From Hominimerdicola alba (lineage in GTDB: Bacteria > Bacillota > Clostridia > Oscillospirales > Ruminococcaceae): 64,000 nucleotides of DNA. The stretch is taken from NCBI RefSeq assembly GCF_900109655.1, contig NZ_FOAT01000015.1, positions 1-64,000 of the forward strand, read 5' to 3'. Every line of letters begins with the position of its first letter. Positions within the stretch are counted from its first letter, which is position 1. The position numbers and the translations under genes were made by a program. Below the pieces are notes generated by a model that saw nothing but the letters and a program-made list of their open reading frames with translations, did no database searches and had not been told where the DNA came from. Shown piece by piece: positions 51,744 to 60,119 of this stretch.

Positions 51744-51772
51744 TTGATTATCCGTTTCAACTGTGATATAAT
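51744..51772 (+). promoter_or_regulatory. purC promoter
   Basis: TTGATT (51744-51749), 17-base spacer, TATAAT (51767-51772). The ~100-base leader shows no recognised riboswitch. Confidence 0.75.
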
Positions 51773-51875
51773 AGAATGGTATCATCATGATCAGCGATAA
51801 TCTCTATGGCATATCCGCTGCATCAGAACATTTGGATATACTTATCTAAAACAGAAAGGTTCGAGGTGTTTCATT

Positions 51876-52739
51876 ATGAAGAAGATCATTTCAGGCAAGG
51901 TAAGAGAGGTATACGAAACAGACGGCGGCGAGCTTATCATGGTCACCACCGACAGGATCTCCGCATTCGATGTTATTCTTGATTCCACCATACCCAACAA
52001 GGGCAAGGCGCTGAATCAGATAGCACTTTACTGGTTCGACCTTACAAAGGATATCGTTCCCAACCACATCATCACAGACGATATCTCCAAAATGCCTGCT
52101 GAAATATCACAGGATAAGGAGCAGTACGAGGGCAGAACTATCATGTCCAAGAAGCTGAAGATGCTCCCCTACGAGTTCATTGTAAGAGGCTATATGTTCG
52201 GCAGTATGTGGGGCGAATACCAGAAGACCAAGACATTCTGCGGTCAGCCCGTTGAAGGCGAATATCAGCTTGCTGAAAAGCTTGCTCAGCCTATGGTAAC
52301 ACCTTCCGTTAAGAATAATGAGGGTCACGACGAGAACATCACTCTCGACAGACTCAGAGCTGAGATCGGTGCTGAAGAAGCTGACAGGATCGCTGATATC
52401 TGCGTTAAGATCTACAACAAGTGCTATGAGGACGCTCAGAAGAAGGGTCTTATCATCGCTGACACCAAGTTTGAATTCGGTTACGATGAGAACGGCGTTC
52501 TTACCCTGGGTGATGAGGTAATGACTCCCGATTCCAGCCGTTTCTGGGCAGCTGAGGATTACAAGACAGGCGTATCTCCCAGATCTTACGACAAGCAGTT
52601 CGTTCGTGACTGGCTCATCGAGAACAACCTCAACGGTGTTACACCCGCTCCCAAGCTCCCCGAGGAGATCGCAGAGAAAACCGCTGCTCTCTACAAGGAA
52701 TGCTACACCAAGATCACAGGCAGAGATTCCTACAAGTAA
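51876..52739 (+). CDS. purC: SAICAR synthetase
   Basis: 287 residues, the purine pathway enzyme that joins CAIR and aspartate with ATP. Family marks are SGKVREVYE at the start, TTDRISAFDVILDSTIPNKG, LPYEFIVRGYMFGSMW, TPSVKNNEGHDENIT and IIADTKFEFGYDENG, LGDEVMTPDSSRFW. Length fits the eukaryote-like/clostridial form (~290). The ATG at 51876 follows AAAGGTTCGAGG. It stands alone with promoter and terminator. Confidence 0.96.
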   Translation: MKKIISGKVREVYETDGGELIMVTTDRISAFDVILDSTIPNKGKALNQIALYWFDLTKDIVPNHIITDDISKMPAEISQDKEQYEGRTIMSKKLKMLPYEFIVRGYMFGSMWGEYQKTKTFCGQPVEGEYQLAEKLAQPMVTPSVKNNEGHDENITLDRLRAEIGAEEADRIADICVKIYNKCYEDAQKKGLIIADTKFEFGYDENGVLTLGDEVMTPDSSRFWAAEDYKTGVSPRSYDKQFVRDWLIENNLNGVTPAPKLPEEIAEKTAALYKECYTKITGRDSYK

Positions 52740-52755
52740 TACAAATATAAAAACA

Positions 52756-52783
52756 GTCCCGCAGTCAGAAAAGTCTGCGGGAC
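52756..52783 (+). terminator. purC terminator
   Basis: GTCCCGCAG and CTGCGGGAC, 9-base perfect stem, followed by ATTATTTTTATT. Confidence 0.88.
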
Positions 52784-52820
52784 ATTATTTTTATTACACT
52801 ATTTTTTACAAAACAAAAAA

Positions 52821-52843
52821 CCGACATCCATAAAGGATATCGG
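52821..52843 (-). terminator. tRNA-Thr terminator
   Basis: CCGACATCC pairs with GGATATCGG (one G-T), and on the minus strand TTTTTTG follows. Confidence 0.85.
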
Positions 52844-52852
52844 TCATAAAAG

Positions 52853-52925
52853 AGCTGCTACCCAGATTCGAACTGGGGACCTCATCCTTACCAAGGATGT
52901 GCTCTACCACCTGAGCCATAGCAGC
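52853..52925 (-). tRNA. tRNA-Thr (anticodon GGT)
   Basis: 73 bases. Acceptor GCTGCTA/TAGCAGC, D-arm GCTC/GAGC, anticodon stem CATCC/GGATG with loop TTGGTAA (anticodon GGT), T-arm CCCCAGTTCGAATCTGGG. CCA is not encoded. Confidence 0.95.
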
Positions 52926-53015
52926 TAACAGTCGGTCGTTTTGATCACTCTCGTCAACCGACTTATATATTATACACCATTTAACTTGATTTGTCAAGTC
53001 TTTTTTTCAATTTTT

Positions 53016-53996
53016 TTATTTTATTTTTTTGAGTCCTTTTGCAGCAGCCGCGATCGTAGTAACATCGGTTATATTTACCTTGTTATCGTGGTTTACGTCC
53101 GCTACGCTGAACTGATATTTATCACTGAACATCCTTACCTGCTTAACATAAGCCGCAACAAGTGTAACATCAGTAATGTTTATCTTGCCATCGCCGTTGA
53201 CATCGCCGTAGGCTCTGAGATCAACATTCTTGAGTTCGGAAGGCATACGCTTGCCAGCCGGAACGTTCTCGATCCTCTTGGTGGCATAACCGGGCTTGCT
53301 TATGGTAACATCATAGTAGCCGCGCTCAACATCGGCATAGAACTGACCTCCGCTGACTGTACAGGTCACTTCTTCGTCAGGCGAAGCGCTGCCGTCCTTT
53401 TTGTGCCTGTTCAGACTAACGCTGCAGCCTTTAAGAGCCTGAGGGCTTGATGTCTTTTTCTTTTCAATAACATTTCCGCCTATCCTGCGGGTGCCGCCGC
53501 TGTAGCCCTCAGTGCTGAAAGTGAAAGTAACCTCAACCTTTTCATTGACAGTCACAGATGATGCATTAAAAGGCGGATCATTCTTGGTCTCACCGAAACT
53601 GTTAAATAGCTCTATACGGAAATCATTATTATTCGCACCGTCATCTGCACCGTATACTACGGCATCAGAATTAAATTTGAGAGGCTTGCCATCAACGACA
53701 ATGCTGTCGACCCTGACTGTACCTATATCAAAATAGCAGTCTTCAAGGTCGATCGCAAGCAAACCTATGCCCTTGATGTTTGAATAGTCGCCCTTACCAT
53801 CCTTGGGCGTGGTGAATGTCAGAGTATTCTGACCCTCGGATATCGTGATATTGTCCCACGACTGCAGACTGAGGTCTGAACTTGCCAGCGCAGTGCGTAC
53901 ATTATACACTGTCTTTTTTTCAGCAGATACACATACTGCTGTATTTGCGCAAACAGCCAGCGCTGTCAGTAATGATGCTATTGTTTTCTTTTTCAT
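53016..53996 (-). CDS. Secreted dockerin protein with beta-sandwich domain
   Basis: 326 residues. Signal peptide (KKKTIASLLTALAVCANTA), then a carbohydrate-binding or cohesin-like beta region (about 30-170; NITISEGQNTLTFTTPKDG, FNSDAVVYGADDGAN), a carboxypeptidase-regulatory-like beta segment (about 185-245; GYYDVTISKPGYATK) and a C-terminal type I dockerin with DVNGDGKINITDV and DVNHDNKVNITDV. It should dock on a cellulosome scaffold or surface protein. No catalytic domain. The start at 53996 follows CGGAGG; a promoter lies upstream. Confidence 0.85.
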   Translation of the reverse strand: MKKKTIASLLTALAVCANTAVCVSAEKKTVYNVRTALASSDLSLQSWDNITISEGQNTLTFTTPKDGKGDYSNIKGIGLLAIDLEDCYFDIGTVRVDSIVVDGKPLKFNSDAVVYGADDGANNNDFRIELFNSFGETKNDPPFNASSVTVNEKVEVTFTFSTEGYSGGTRRIGGNVIEKKKTSSPQALKGCSVSLNRHKKDGSASPDEEVTCTVSGGQFYADVERGYYDVTISKPGYATKRIENVPAGKRMPSELKNVDLRAYGDVNGDGKINITDVTLVAAYVKQVRMFSDKYQFSVADVNHDNKVNITDVTTIAAAAKGLKKIK

Positions 53997-54063
53997 GATA
54001 ATCCTCCGTTTTTTACACATTTTTCTCTTTTCACAAAGGTGTTCGATTTTGTTGTACCTCTAC

Positions 54064-54092
54064 ATTTTACTACATTCGCACCGCTTTGTCAA
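54064..54092 (-). promoter_or_regulatory. Promoter of the larger dockerin gene
   Basis: Minus strand TTGACA (54092-54087), 17-base spacer, TAAAAT (54069-54064). Confidence 0.72.
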
Positions 54093-54176
54093 CCTTCTCT
54101 ATGAAATTGGCAGAAATTGTATACACAACGTTCAAAGAACTTATATAATAGAATAAAAGAAAAACACCCGATAAGC

Positions 54177-54836
54177 TCAATGCTCATGGGGCGTTTTGTT
54201 ATTTACCGATATTTCCCGCTCACGCTTTGAAAATACACACCCGCAGTAATCCTGACGGTAAAGTCCGTATATCTCCGAAAGCTCAACTGAACGCTTGTAG
54301 CCGTTCTTTTTCTTGAAATCAGCAGGCAGTGCCGCTGTGGGATATATCTGCGCAAGTTCCTCGGATATCTCATTAAGCTTTGCAGCATTTTTGTAGGGCG
54401 ATATGGAGAGGGTCGTAGTAAAATAGTCCGCACCCAGCTCTTCAGCCAGCTGAGCAGTACGTTCAAGGCGCAAACGATAGCAGGCAAAGCAGCGCTCTCC
54501 GCCCTCGGGGATATTTTCAAGCCCCTTTACAGCATCATAAAACTCTTTCGGGTCATAGCCACGCTCCACAAGGGTGATCGGGTTCTTCACCGGAAGCTCC
54601 GCGATAAGGCGTTCAAGCTCCTTGACCCTGTGGTCGTACTCCTCGGGCGGGTAGATATTCGGGTTATAGTAAAACACCGTGATACTGAAATACTGCGAGA
54701 GATATTCAAGCACATAGGAGGAACAGGGCGCACAGCAGCTGTGCAGCAAAAGCCTCGGCGGCGGAGATGCAGGGTCGAGCCCGCGAATGATATCATCAAG
54801 CTTGCGCTGATAATTGATCTTAACTTTCTGTTCCAT
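54177..54836 (-). CDS. queH: Epoxyqueuosine reductase QueH
   Basis: 219 residues of the QueH (former DUF208) family. It reduces epoxyqueuosine to queuosine in tRNA and binds iron-sulfur: LLLHSCCAPCSSYVLEYL (paired Cys), FYYNPNIYPPEEY, GGERCFACYRLRLERTA and RQDYCGCVFSKRE (second Cys set), FTTTLSISPYKN. All expected cysteines are present. The start at 54836 follows GCGAGGTAAG. queT (28642) supplies precursor for the same pathway. Confidence 0.95.
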   Translation of the reverse strand: MEQKVKINYQRKLDDIIRGLDPASPPPRLLLHSCCAPCSSYVLEYLSQYFSITVFYYNPNIYPPEEYDHRVKELERLIAELPVKNPITLVERGYDPKEFYDAVKGLENIPEGGERCFACYRLRLERTAQLAEELGADYFTTTLSISPYKNAAKLNEISEELAQIYPTAALPADFKKKNGYKRSVELSEIYGLYRQDYCGCVFSKREREISVNNKTPHEH

Positions 54837-54917
54837 GTACTTACCTCGCTGATAAAAGATCACTGACTATCCCGAGCAATATCATCGGTCAGTCATATTT
54901 CGCTTTAGTGTGTTAAT

Positions 54918-55145
54918 ACGAAAATTGACAAAATTGACACAAACTGACACTGTTTTGTCAACTTTTAAAAGCCCTATTTTACGGGGTTTTAGCTGTGTTT
55001 TTTAGAAAATTGACAAAGTTGACAGTGGTACGCTCTCTCATGAATTTGATAGCCATAAAAATGTAAAAATAGGAGTTATTATCCAATATATGGTAAATTT
55101 ATTTTTTAAAGTTTCCGTACTACCCTGTCAATTTTGTGGTGGGAA
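54918..55145. repeat. Cluster of TTGACA/TGTCAA words upstream of queH
   Basis: AATTGACA or close variants occur at about 54924, 54934, 54944 (CTGACA), 55008 and 55017, with TGTCAA reversed at 54955 and 55126. The first three are ten bases apart, one helical turn. The density is far above the surroundings. They could be operators or a repeat remnant. No gene is seen in 54840-55267. Confidence 0.5.
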
Positions 55146-55267
55146 CTATGCTCATAGAGCCGATAAGTAGATTATATCACCCCTGCGCCAACGTGTCAAG
55201 GGATGAACAGATCAAAAAAACAGGTGGCAGCACAAATCGCTGTCACCCGAGATCAAAAAATATAAGC

Positions 55268-56353
55268 CTATCGATCCTCAGGCATGAGAGCATTTATCAG
55301 CCCCTGCCTTTCAAAAAGCACACAGCCGCCACCATGCTCACATTCAAGCAGAGTGAAATCGCGTATCCTTGAAAAGAGCGGGGACTTCATCACCTCATCA
55401 AAGGTCATGTCCCGAACGTTGCAGTCTGAATAAGGCGCAAATGGACATGGCTCAGCACCGCCGCGGGAATTGATGTGAAAGAAACCTCTGCCCGAAGACA
55501 GACACCCTCCCGATGCTTTTTCATCACCGGGAAAGGATATGTACATCATCTCATGATGGTCTTTCCTGAGTTCGGCAAGGCGCAGTGCCATATAGGCGCG
55601 TGTTTCCTCATCAGGCGCTATCTCATCTCTGCCGTCAACGGGAACATACTCCACATACACCACGGCTTTGCAGCCTTTTTCATTTAGATCACTGATAAAC
55701 TCATCGCCGAAGACTTCTTTGACATTCTCTTTAGTCACCGTGACCGACACACCGAAAAGGACGCTGCTGTTTTTAAGTTCCACCATTTTCTCAGTAACTG
55801 TGTCATAAACACCGTCACCGCGTCTGCTGTCGGTGGATATCTTCTCGCCCTCAATGCTTATCAGCGGAAAAAGATTCCTGTGCTTGTCAAAAAGCTCCAC
55901 ATATTCGCTGTCTATGACTGTGCCGCTAGTAAAGATGGGGAAAAATAAATTCTTACACCTTGCCGCTGTAAAGATAACATCGCGCCGAAGAAGCGGCTCA
56001 CCGCCCGCCAGCAGTATAAAATTCACACCGCATTCCGCCGCCTGAACAAAAACATCGAGCCAGTCATTGGCACTGAGGCTCTCCCCCTCCGCATTGTGAC
56101 AGCTGTTTATCTTAGCATAACAGCCCTCACAGTCCATACCGCAGTCATCGGTCAGACTGCATATCAAAAAGGGCGGCACATGGCTGCCCTTCCTGTTTGA
56201 ACGTTCTCTTTTCTTTGAAGCTCTCATACATTCGGCTGAAAACTTCAGTATAAACGCACTCGATCTAGGGTCGCGGGCGCTCACACGTATAATATCCCGC
56301 ATTAAGCGCTCCACGCCCTGAGCCAGAAAGCTTTCCAGCGCGTAGCTGTCCAT
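55268..56353 (-). CDS. Radical SAM protein with SPASM-like tail
   Basis: 361 residues. After an N-terminal helical region the cluster motif lies in LTDDCGMDCEGCYAK (Cx3Cx2C, near 90-100), followed by LAGGEPLLRRD, FTSGTVID and ISIEGEKISTDSRRG. The C-terminal part carries GGCLSSGRGFFHINSRG, EPCPFAPYSDCNVRD and CEHGGGC, a SPASM-like cysteine set for auxiliary clusters. Such enzymes modify peptides, or act in heme or cofactor pathways; the substrate here is unknown. The start at 56353 follows GGAGGTG inside the gpx end. It is co-transcribed with gpx. Confidence 0.85.
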   Translation of the reverse strand: MDSYALESFLAQGVERLMRDIIRVSARDPRSSAFILKFSAECMRASKKRERSNRKGSHVPPFLICSLTDDCGMDCEGCYAKINSCHNAEGESLSANDWLDVFVQAAECGVNFILLAGGEPLLRRDVIFTAARCKNLFFPIFTSGTVIDSEYVELFDKHRNLFPLISIEGEKISTDSRRGDGVYDTVTEKMVELKNSSVLFGVSVTVTKENVKEVFGDEFISDLNEKGCKAVVYVEYVPVDGRDEIAPDEETRAYMALRLAELRKDHHEMMYISFPGDEKASGGCLSSGRGFFHINSRGGAEPCPFAPYSDCNVRDMTFDEVMKSPLFSRIRDFTLLECEHGGGCVLFERQGLINALMPEDR

Positions 56354-56354
56354 C

Positions 56355-56828
56355 TTACAGCACCTCCAGAAGCTTCTTCTCCAGCTTTTCGGGGGTAGTT
56401 GCAGAAGCGAAACGCTCCACGACCTCACCCTCACGGTTAACGAGGAACTTAGTGAAATTCCACTTGATATTGTTGCCCAGCACTCCGCCGCGCTTGGATT
56501 TCAGTGCGGTGTACAGCGGCGATTCGTTCTCACCGTTAACGTCGATCTTGGCAAACTGCCTGAAAGTCACGCCGAAATGTGCTGAGCAGAAAGCCATGAT
56601 CTCTTCCTCGGATTCGGGGGCTTCATTCGCAAACTGGTTGCAGGGGAAATCAAGCACCTCAAACCCTTTGTCCTTGTGCTTCTCGTAAAGTTTTTCCAAT
56701 CCCTCGTACTGCGGAGTGAATCCGCAGCGCGTTGCGGTGTTGACTACCAGAAGCACTTTGCCCTTGTACTCTGACATACAAACATTGTTACCCTTTGCGT
56801 CCTTCACTGTAATATCATATATGCCCAT
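56355..56828 (-). CDS. Glutathione peroxidase-like thiol peroxidase
   Basis: 157 residues of the GPx fold: VLLVVNTATRCGFTPQYEGL with the active Cys replacing selenocysteine, LDFPCNQFANEAPESEEEI, then IKWNFTKFLVNREGEVVERF. It reduces peroxides, probably with thioredoxin. The ATG at 56828 follows GGAGG. A promoter lies upstream; the radical SAM gene follows within two bases. Confidence 0.93.
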   Translation of the reverse strand: MGIYDITVKDAKGNNVCMSEYKGKVLLVVNTATRCGFTPQYEGLEKLYEKHKDKGFEVLDFPCNQFANEAPESEEEIMAFCSAHFGVTFRQFAKIDVNGENESPLYTALKSKRGGVLGNNIKWNFTKFLVNREGEVVERFASATTPEKLEKKLLEVL

Positions 56829-56875
56829 AACAAAACCTCCGTTTCGCGAGTAATTGTTATATTCCTGTTGCTATA

Positions 56876-56904
56876 ATTATATCCGACAGCCTCAAAATAT
56901 TCAA
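56876..56904 (-). promoter_or_regulatory. Promoter of gpx and the radical SAM gene
   Basis: Minus strand TTGAAT (56904-56899), 17-base spacer, TATAAT (56881-56876). Beyond it, 56905-57195 is AT-rich with no gene seen. Confidence 0.78.
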
Positions 56905-57195
56905 GTAACTATTGATACTTAATTGTGAATTTTCTCTAAATAATACTAACGTTAACTTAGCGATAAGGTCAAAATGTGCTATACATTCATTGCCATTTGT
57001 AGAATATTGATAAAAGTGCCTATCTAGGCGCATTTCTCACTCATTAGGCGATATGTTAAATGATTTGCGAAATAATCTATAGGCAGAATATTAAAATATT
57101 AATATATATTACAGCATAATTCGGTAATATTTTTAATATTATCCACCTCTTTTTTACTGTTTTTTCCACCTTTTCAATTAGCCATTCTGACGAAA

Positions 57196-57225
57196 GAAAG
57201 CAGCCACATCTCTGTGACTGCTTTC
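57196..57225 (-). terminator. Terminator of the amino-acid ABC operon
   Basis: GAAAGCAG and CTGCTTTC close an imperfect longer stem (CCACA/TGTGA), with a T-rich end on the minus strand. Confidence 0.7.
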
Positions 57226-57245
57226 ATAAGATATATATTGAAATA

Positions 57246-57974
57246 TCATACAAGTACCTTTGAGAGAAACTCCTTGAGCCTTGGATTCTGAGGATTTTCA
57301 AAGAATTCCTTGGGAGTGTTCTGCTCCATTACATAGCCGTCAGCCATGAACAGCACACGCGATGCCACTTCCCTTGCAAAGCCCATCTCATGAGTTACCA
57401 CGACCATGGTCATACCTGCGTCAGCAAGCTGTTTCATAAGCTCCAGCACCTCGCCCACCATTTCAGGGTCAAGCGCCGAGGTCGGCTCATCAAAAAGTAT
57501 AACTTCGGGATTCATAGCCAGCGCTCTTGCTATGGCGATACGCTGTTTCTGTCCACCCGAAAGTCTGGTTGGATACTCGTCTGCCTTATCGGGCAGACCA
57601 ACCCTTTTCAGAAGCTCTTCAGCCTTTACATCTGCTTCCTCTTTTGTCATAAGTCCCAGCTTTACTGGTGCAAGAGTGATATTCTTCCTGATGGTCAGGT
57701 GTGGAAAAAGATTGAAATGCTGGAAAACCATGCCCATGCGCTGTCTGACACGGTCTATCTCCTTTTCGTGCAGCTTAGTGATATCCTTGCCCTCAAAGAG
57801 TATCTCGCCCGCCGTAGGCTTCTCCATCAGGTTAAGACAGCGTAAGAATGTGGATTTACCCGAACCCGAAGGTCCGATGATAACGACTTTCTCGCCCTTT
57901 TCGATATGTTCATCGATGCCTTTGAGGACATCGATCTCACCAAAACTCTTTTTAAGACCTTTAACGTCTATCAT
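57246..57974 (-). CDS. Polar amino-acid ABC importer, ATPase
   Basis: 242 residues of the GlnQ/HisP group: Walker [19 protein letters not shown]-loop [13 protein letters not shown], signature [15 protein letters not shown], Walker [17 protein letters not shown], switch [13 protein letters not shown]. The start at 57974 follows AAAGGAGG and lies 14 bases inside the permease gene. It is the last of the solute-binding, permease, ATPase set. Confidence 0.95.
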   Translation of the reverse strand: MIDVKGLKKSFGEIDVLKGIDEHIEKGEKVVIIGPSGSGKSTFLRCLNLMEKPTAGEILFEGKDITKLHEKEIDRVRQRMGMVFQHFNLFPHLTIRKNITLAPVKLGLMTKEEADVKAEELLKRVGLPDKADEYPTRLSGGQKQRIAIARALAMNPEVILFDEPTSALDPEMVGEVLELMKQLADAGMTMVVVTHEMGFAREVASRVLFMADGYVMEQNTPKEFFENPQNPRLKEFLSKVLV

Positions 57975-58650
57975 TTGCAGACAGCCTCCTTTCCAGCTTA
58001 CCCACAAGGAATGTCAGGAACATGACCATCACCAGATATATCGCTGCCACAGAAAGTAGGGGCAAGAACGGGGAAAAGGTCTGTGAACGGATGATATCGC
58101 CGCCTTTTGTAAGGTCTGCGATAGCAATATAACCTGCAACAGATGTTTCTTTCAGCAGCACTATGCACTCATTGGCAAGTGCGGGAAGAACTGTCTTCAA
58201 CGCCTGAGGCATGATGATATATGTCATTGTCTGCCTGTAATTAAGACCCAGACTGCGTCCCGCCTCAATCTGACCGTTGTCGATGCTCATTATGCCGCCG
58301 CGTACTATCTCAGCCACATATGCACCCGAGTTTATACCGAATGCGATTATCGCCACAAAGGTTTTTGAAATGTTCACACTGGCGAACACAACAAAATAGA
58401 TGATGAGCAGCTGAACTACCACAGGGGTGCCGCGTATTACCGTGAGGTATATCCTGCAAAGTATATTCGCAAGCTTCATCTTGCCTGTTTTAAGATATGT
58501 ACACCTTACGATAGCTATTATAAATCCAAGAAACAATCCCAGCAGAACTGCTGCTCCTGTTATCTCCAGAGTGGTCAGCAGACCATCCCAAAGATACTTC
58601 CAGCGGTCCGCTTCAATAAAGTTCTGCTTGAAGCTGTCTATAAAACCCAT
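57961..58650 (-). CDS. Polar amino-acid ABC importer, permease
   Basis: 229 residues, five membrane segments, His/Glu/Gln/Arg/opine type. [20 protein letters not shown] at the start, [14 protein letters not shown], then the ATPase-contact EAA loop [16 protein letters not shown]...[11 protein letters not shown]. The start at 58650 follows TTGGAGG. A hairpin at 58671-58695 separates it from the binding-protein gene. Confidence 0.94.
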   Translation of the reverse strand: MGFIDSFKQNFIEADRWKYLWDGLLTTLEITGAAVLLGLFLGFIIAIVRCTYLKTGKMKLANILCRIYLTVIRGTPVVVQLLIIYFVVFASVNISKTFVAIIAFGINSGAYVAEIVRGGIMSIDNGQIEAGRSLGLNYRQTMTYIIMPQALKTVLPALANECIVLLKETSVAGYIAIADLTKGGDIIRSQTFSPFLPLLSVAAIYLVMVMFLTFLVGKLERRLSANDRR

Positions 58651-58670
58651 TTTTTCCTCCAAATTTCAAA

Positions 58671-58695
58671 GGCTGTCCCACGTTCGGGGACAGCC
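58671..58695 (-). terminator. Hairpin between binding protein and permease
   Basis: GGCTGTCCC (58671-58679) and GGGACAGCC (58687-58695), 9-base perfect stem, weak T-tail (TTTGAAATTT). It probably lowers permease and ATPase levels below the binding protein, by attenuation or 3'-end protection. Confidence 0.72.
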
Positions 58696-58716
58696 CGATA
58701 TTTTTATACAGAGATA

Positions 58717-59508
58717 CTACTTTCTGACCATTATTTCCAGACGAGTATTAGTATAAGGTGTGCTGAACAGAACGTTCTTCTTTCTGTCCTCGGTAACTGA
58801 CATACCTGCAACACCTACATCTGCCTTGCCCGACTGTACAGCAGGGATAATGGAATCAAATTCCATATCATCGATCTCAAGCTCATAACCCAGCTTCTGG
58901 CATACAGCAGTCATCATATCAACATCAAATCCTACGATCTCCTGACCCTCCATATACTCATAGGGAGGGAATCCTGCATTAGTCGCCATTACAAGCTTGC
59001 CTTTGCTGGTATCTGCATTCGGATCGGCTTTGAATTTGTTCTCGCCCGCGTTCGCGCCGTCGTAATACTCCTTGATAGTATCCAGCGTGCCGTCAGTCTT
59101 AAACTCAGTTAGAACTGTGTTTATCTCGACCTGAAGAGCAGTATTGTCCAGATTCATGCAGATAGCATACTCTTCTTCCGATAATTCTTCACTAAGAAGC
59201 TCGATATCATCATTCTTTTTTATAAATTCCTTAGCAGTATCGCTGTCGATTATTACCGCATCCACCTTGCCCTGCTTCAGAGCCTGCACAGCATCTGCAT
59301 ATTTATTGTATCTCTCAACTTTTGCATTTTTAATTACTTCCGGATTACTGGCCAGAGAATCGCCGGTGGTACCCAGCTGTACTCCGATAGTCTTACCCTC
59401 AAGATCAGCTTTGGAATGTACTGTATTTTCAGTTGCGGTTTTACCGCAGGCAGTCATAACAGCTGCCGATATAACGATCGCTGCCATTGTTGCAAATATT
59501 CTCTTCAT
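58717..59508 (-). CDS. Amino-acid ABC importer, lipoprotein binding subunit
   Basis: 263 residues of the family 3 binding proteins. Lipoprotein signal (KRIFATMAAIVISAAVMTAC), then DLEGKTIGVQLGTTGDSLA and VMATNAGFPPYEYM, the conserved opening usual in the first lobe. That opening here comes after ~150 residues, so the two halves appear circularly permuted relative to typical family members. The start at 59508 follows AAAGGATATG. A promoter lies upstream and an attenuator-like hairpin downstream. Confidence 0.92.
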   Translation of the reverse strand: MKRIFATMAAIVISAAVMTACGKTATENTVHSKADLEGKTIGVQLGTTGDSLASNPEVIKNAKVERYNKYADAVQALKQGKVDAVIIDSDTAKEFIKKNDDIELLSEELSEEEYAICMNLDNTALQVEINTVLTEFKTDGTLDTIKEYYDGANAGENKFKADPNADTSKGKLVMATNAGFPPYEYMEGQEIVGFDVDMMTAVCQKLGYELEIDDMEFDSIIPAVQSGKADVGVAGMSVTEDRKKNVLFSTPYTNTRLEIMVRK

Positions 59509-59541
59509 TAGATCATATCCTTTCATTAGTTTCACTTTGCT

Positions 59542-59570
59542 ATTATAGCACACAAAATTTCGATATTCAA
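59542..59570 (-). promoter_or_regulatory. Promoter of the amino-acid ABC operon
   Basis: Minus strand TTGAAT (59570-59565), 17-base spacer, TATAAT (59547-59542). Confidence 0.8.
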
Positions 59571-59636
59571 CCTTTTAGAAGAAGTTTAATAATTTTTGCA
59601 ATTATTTTTTGCCTTTTGTCAACTAAATTCAAATAT

Positions 59637-60119
59637 TCATAAGCTACGGAAGCCAGAGGGAGTGATGGCCACCACAGCTATGCCCAGAACAGCATGCCTG
59701 TGCAGATATCCGATCCTTTGAGAGCGACTGTCAACGGAATCGGCTCTGTTATCGCCCATAACGAAGATACAGCCCTTTGGTACAGTCAGAGATATCGGCA
59801 CTTCTGGAGTAAGTTTTCCGCAGAGATAGGGTTCTTCGAGTTTAACGCCATCCAGAAAGACCTCACCGGTGTTTTCAATGCGGATATTATCCCCCTGCAT
59901 GGCTATTATGCGCTTTACCATAACATCATTACCGCGGCGGATAAGGGCTATTTTACCTTTTTCAGGTCGTTTGCTCCCGACGCAGACCACAAGGTCGCCC
60001 TCATGCAGGGTAGGAGTCATGCTGCTGCCTGCTATCCTGTATACCCGCAGAAAAACCTTTGCGGCTACTGCCAGCACAGCGATGATGCCCGCCGACAGAA
60101 ATACCTTATTTCTCTGCAT
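59637..60119 (-). CDS. lepB: Signal peptidase I
   Basis: 160 residues, the short Gram-positive form. One membrane helix (FLSAGIIAVLAVAAKVFL), then box B IAGSSMTPTLHEGDLV with catalytic Ser, box D VMVKRIIAMQGD with the Lys, and box E FVMGDNRADSVDSR. It cuts signal peptides such as those of the dockerin and LRR proteins. The ATG at 60119 overlaps the helicase gene end by 14 bases, with AAAGGTGAG upstream. Confidence 0.93.
   Translation of the reverse strand: MQRNKVFLSAGIIAVLAVAAKVFLRVYRIAGSSMTPTLHEGDLVVCVGSKRPEKGKIALIRRGNDVMVKRIIAMQGDNIRIENTGEVFLDGVKLEEPYLCGKLTPEVPISLTVPKGCIFVMGDNRADSVDSRSQRIGYLHRHAVLGIAVVAITPSGFRSL

Noticed and set aside
60106-60119. Frameshift between the helicase and lepB
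   Set aside because: The 14-base overlap has a proper ribosome site and both proteins are complete at this end, so it is a normal gene overlap.
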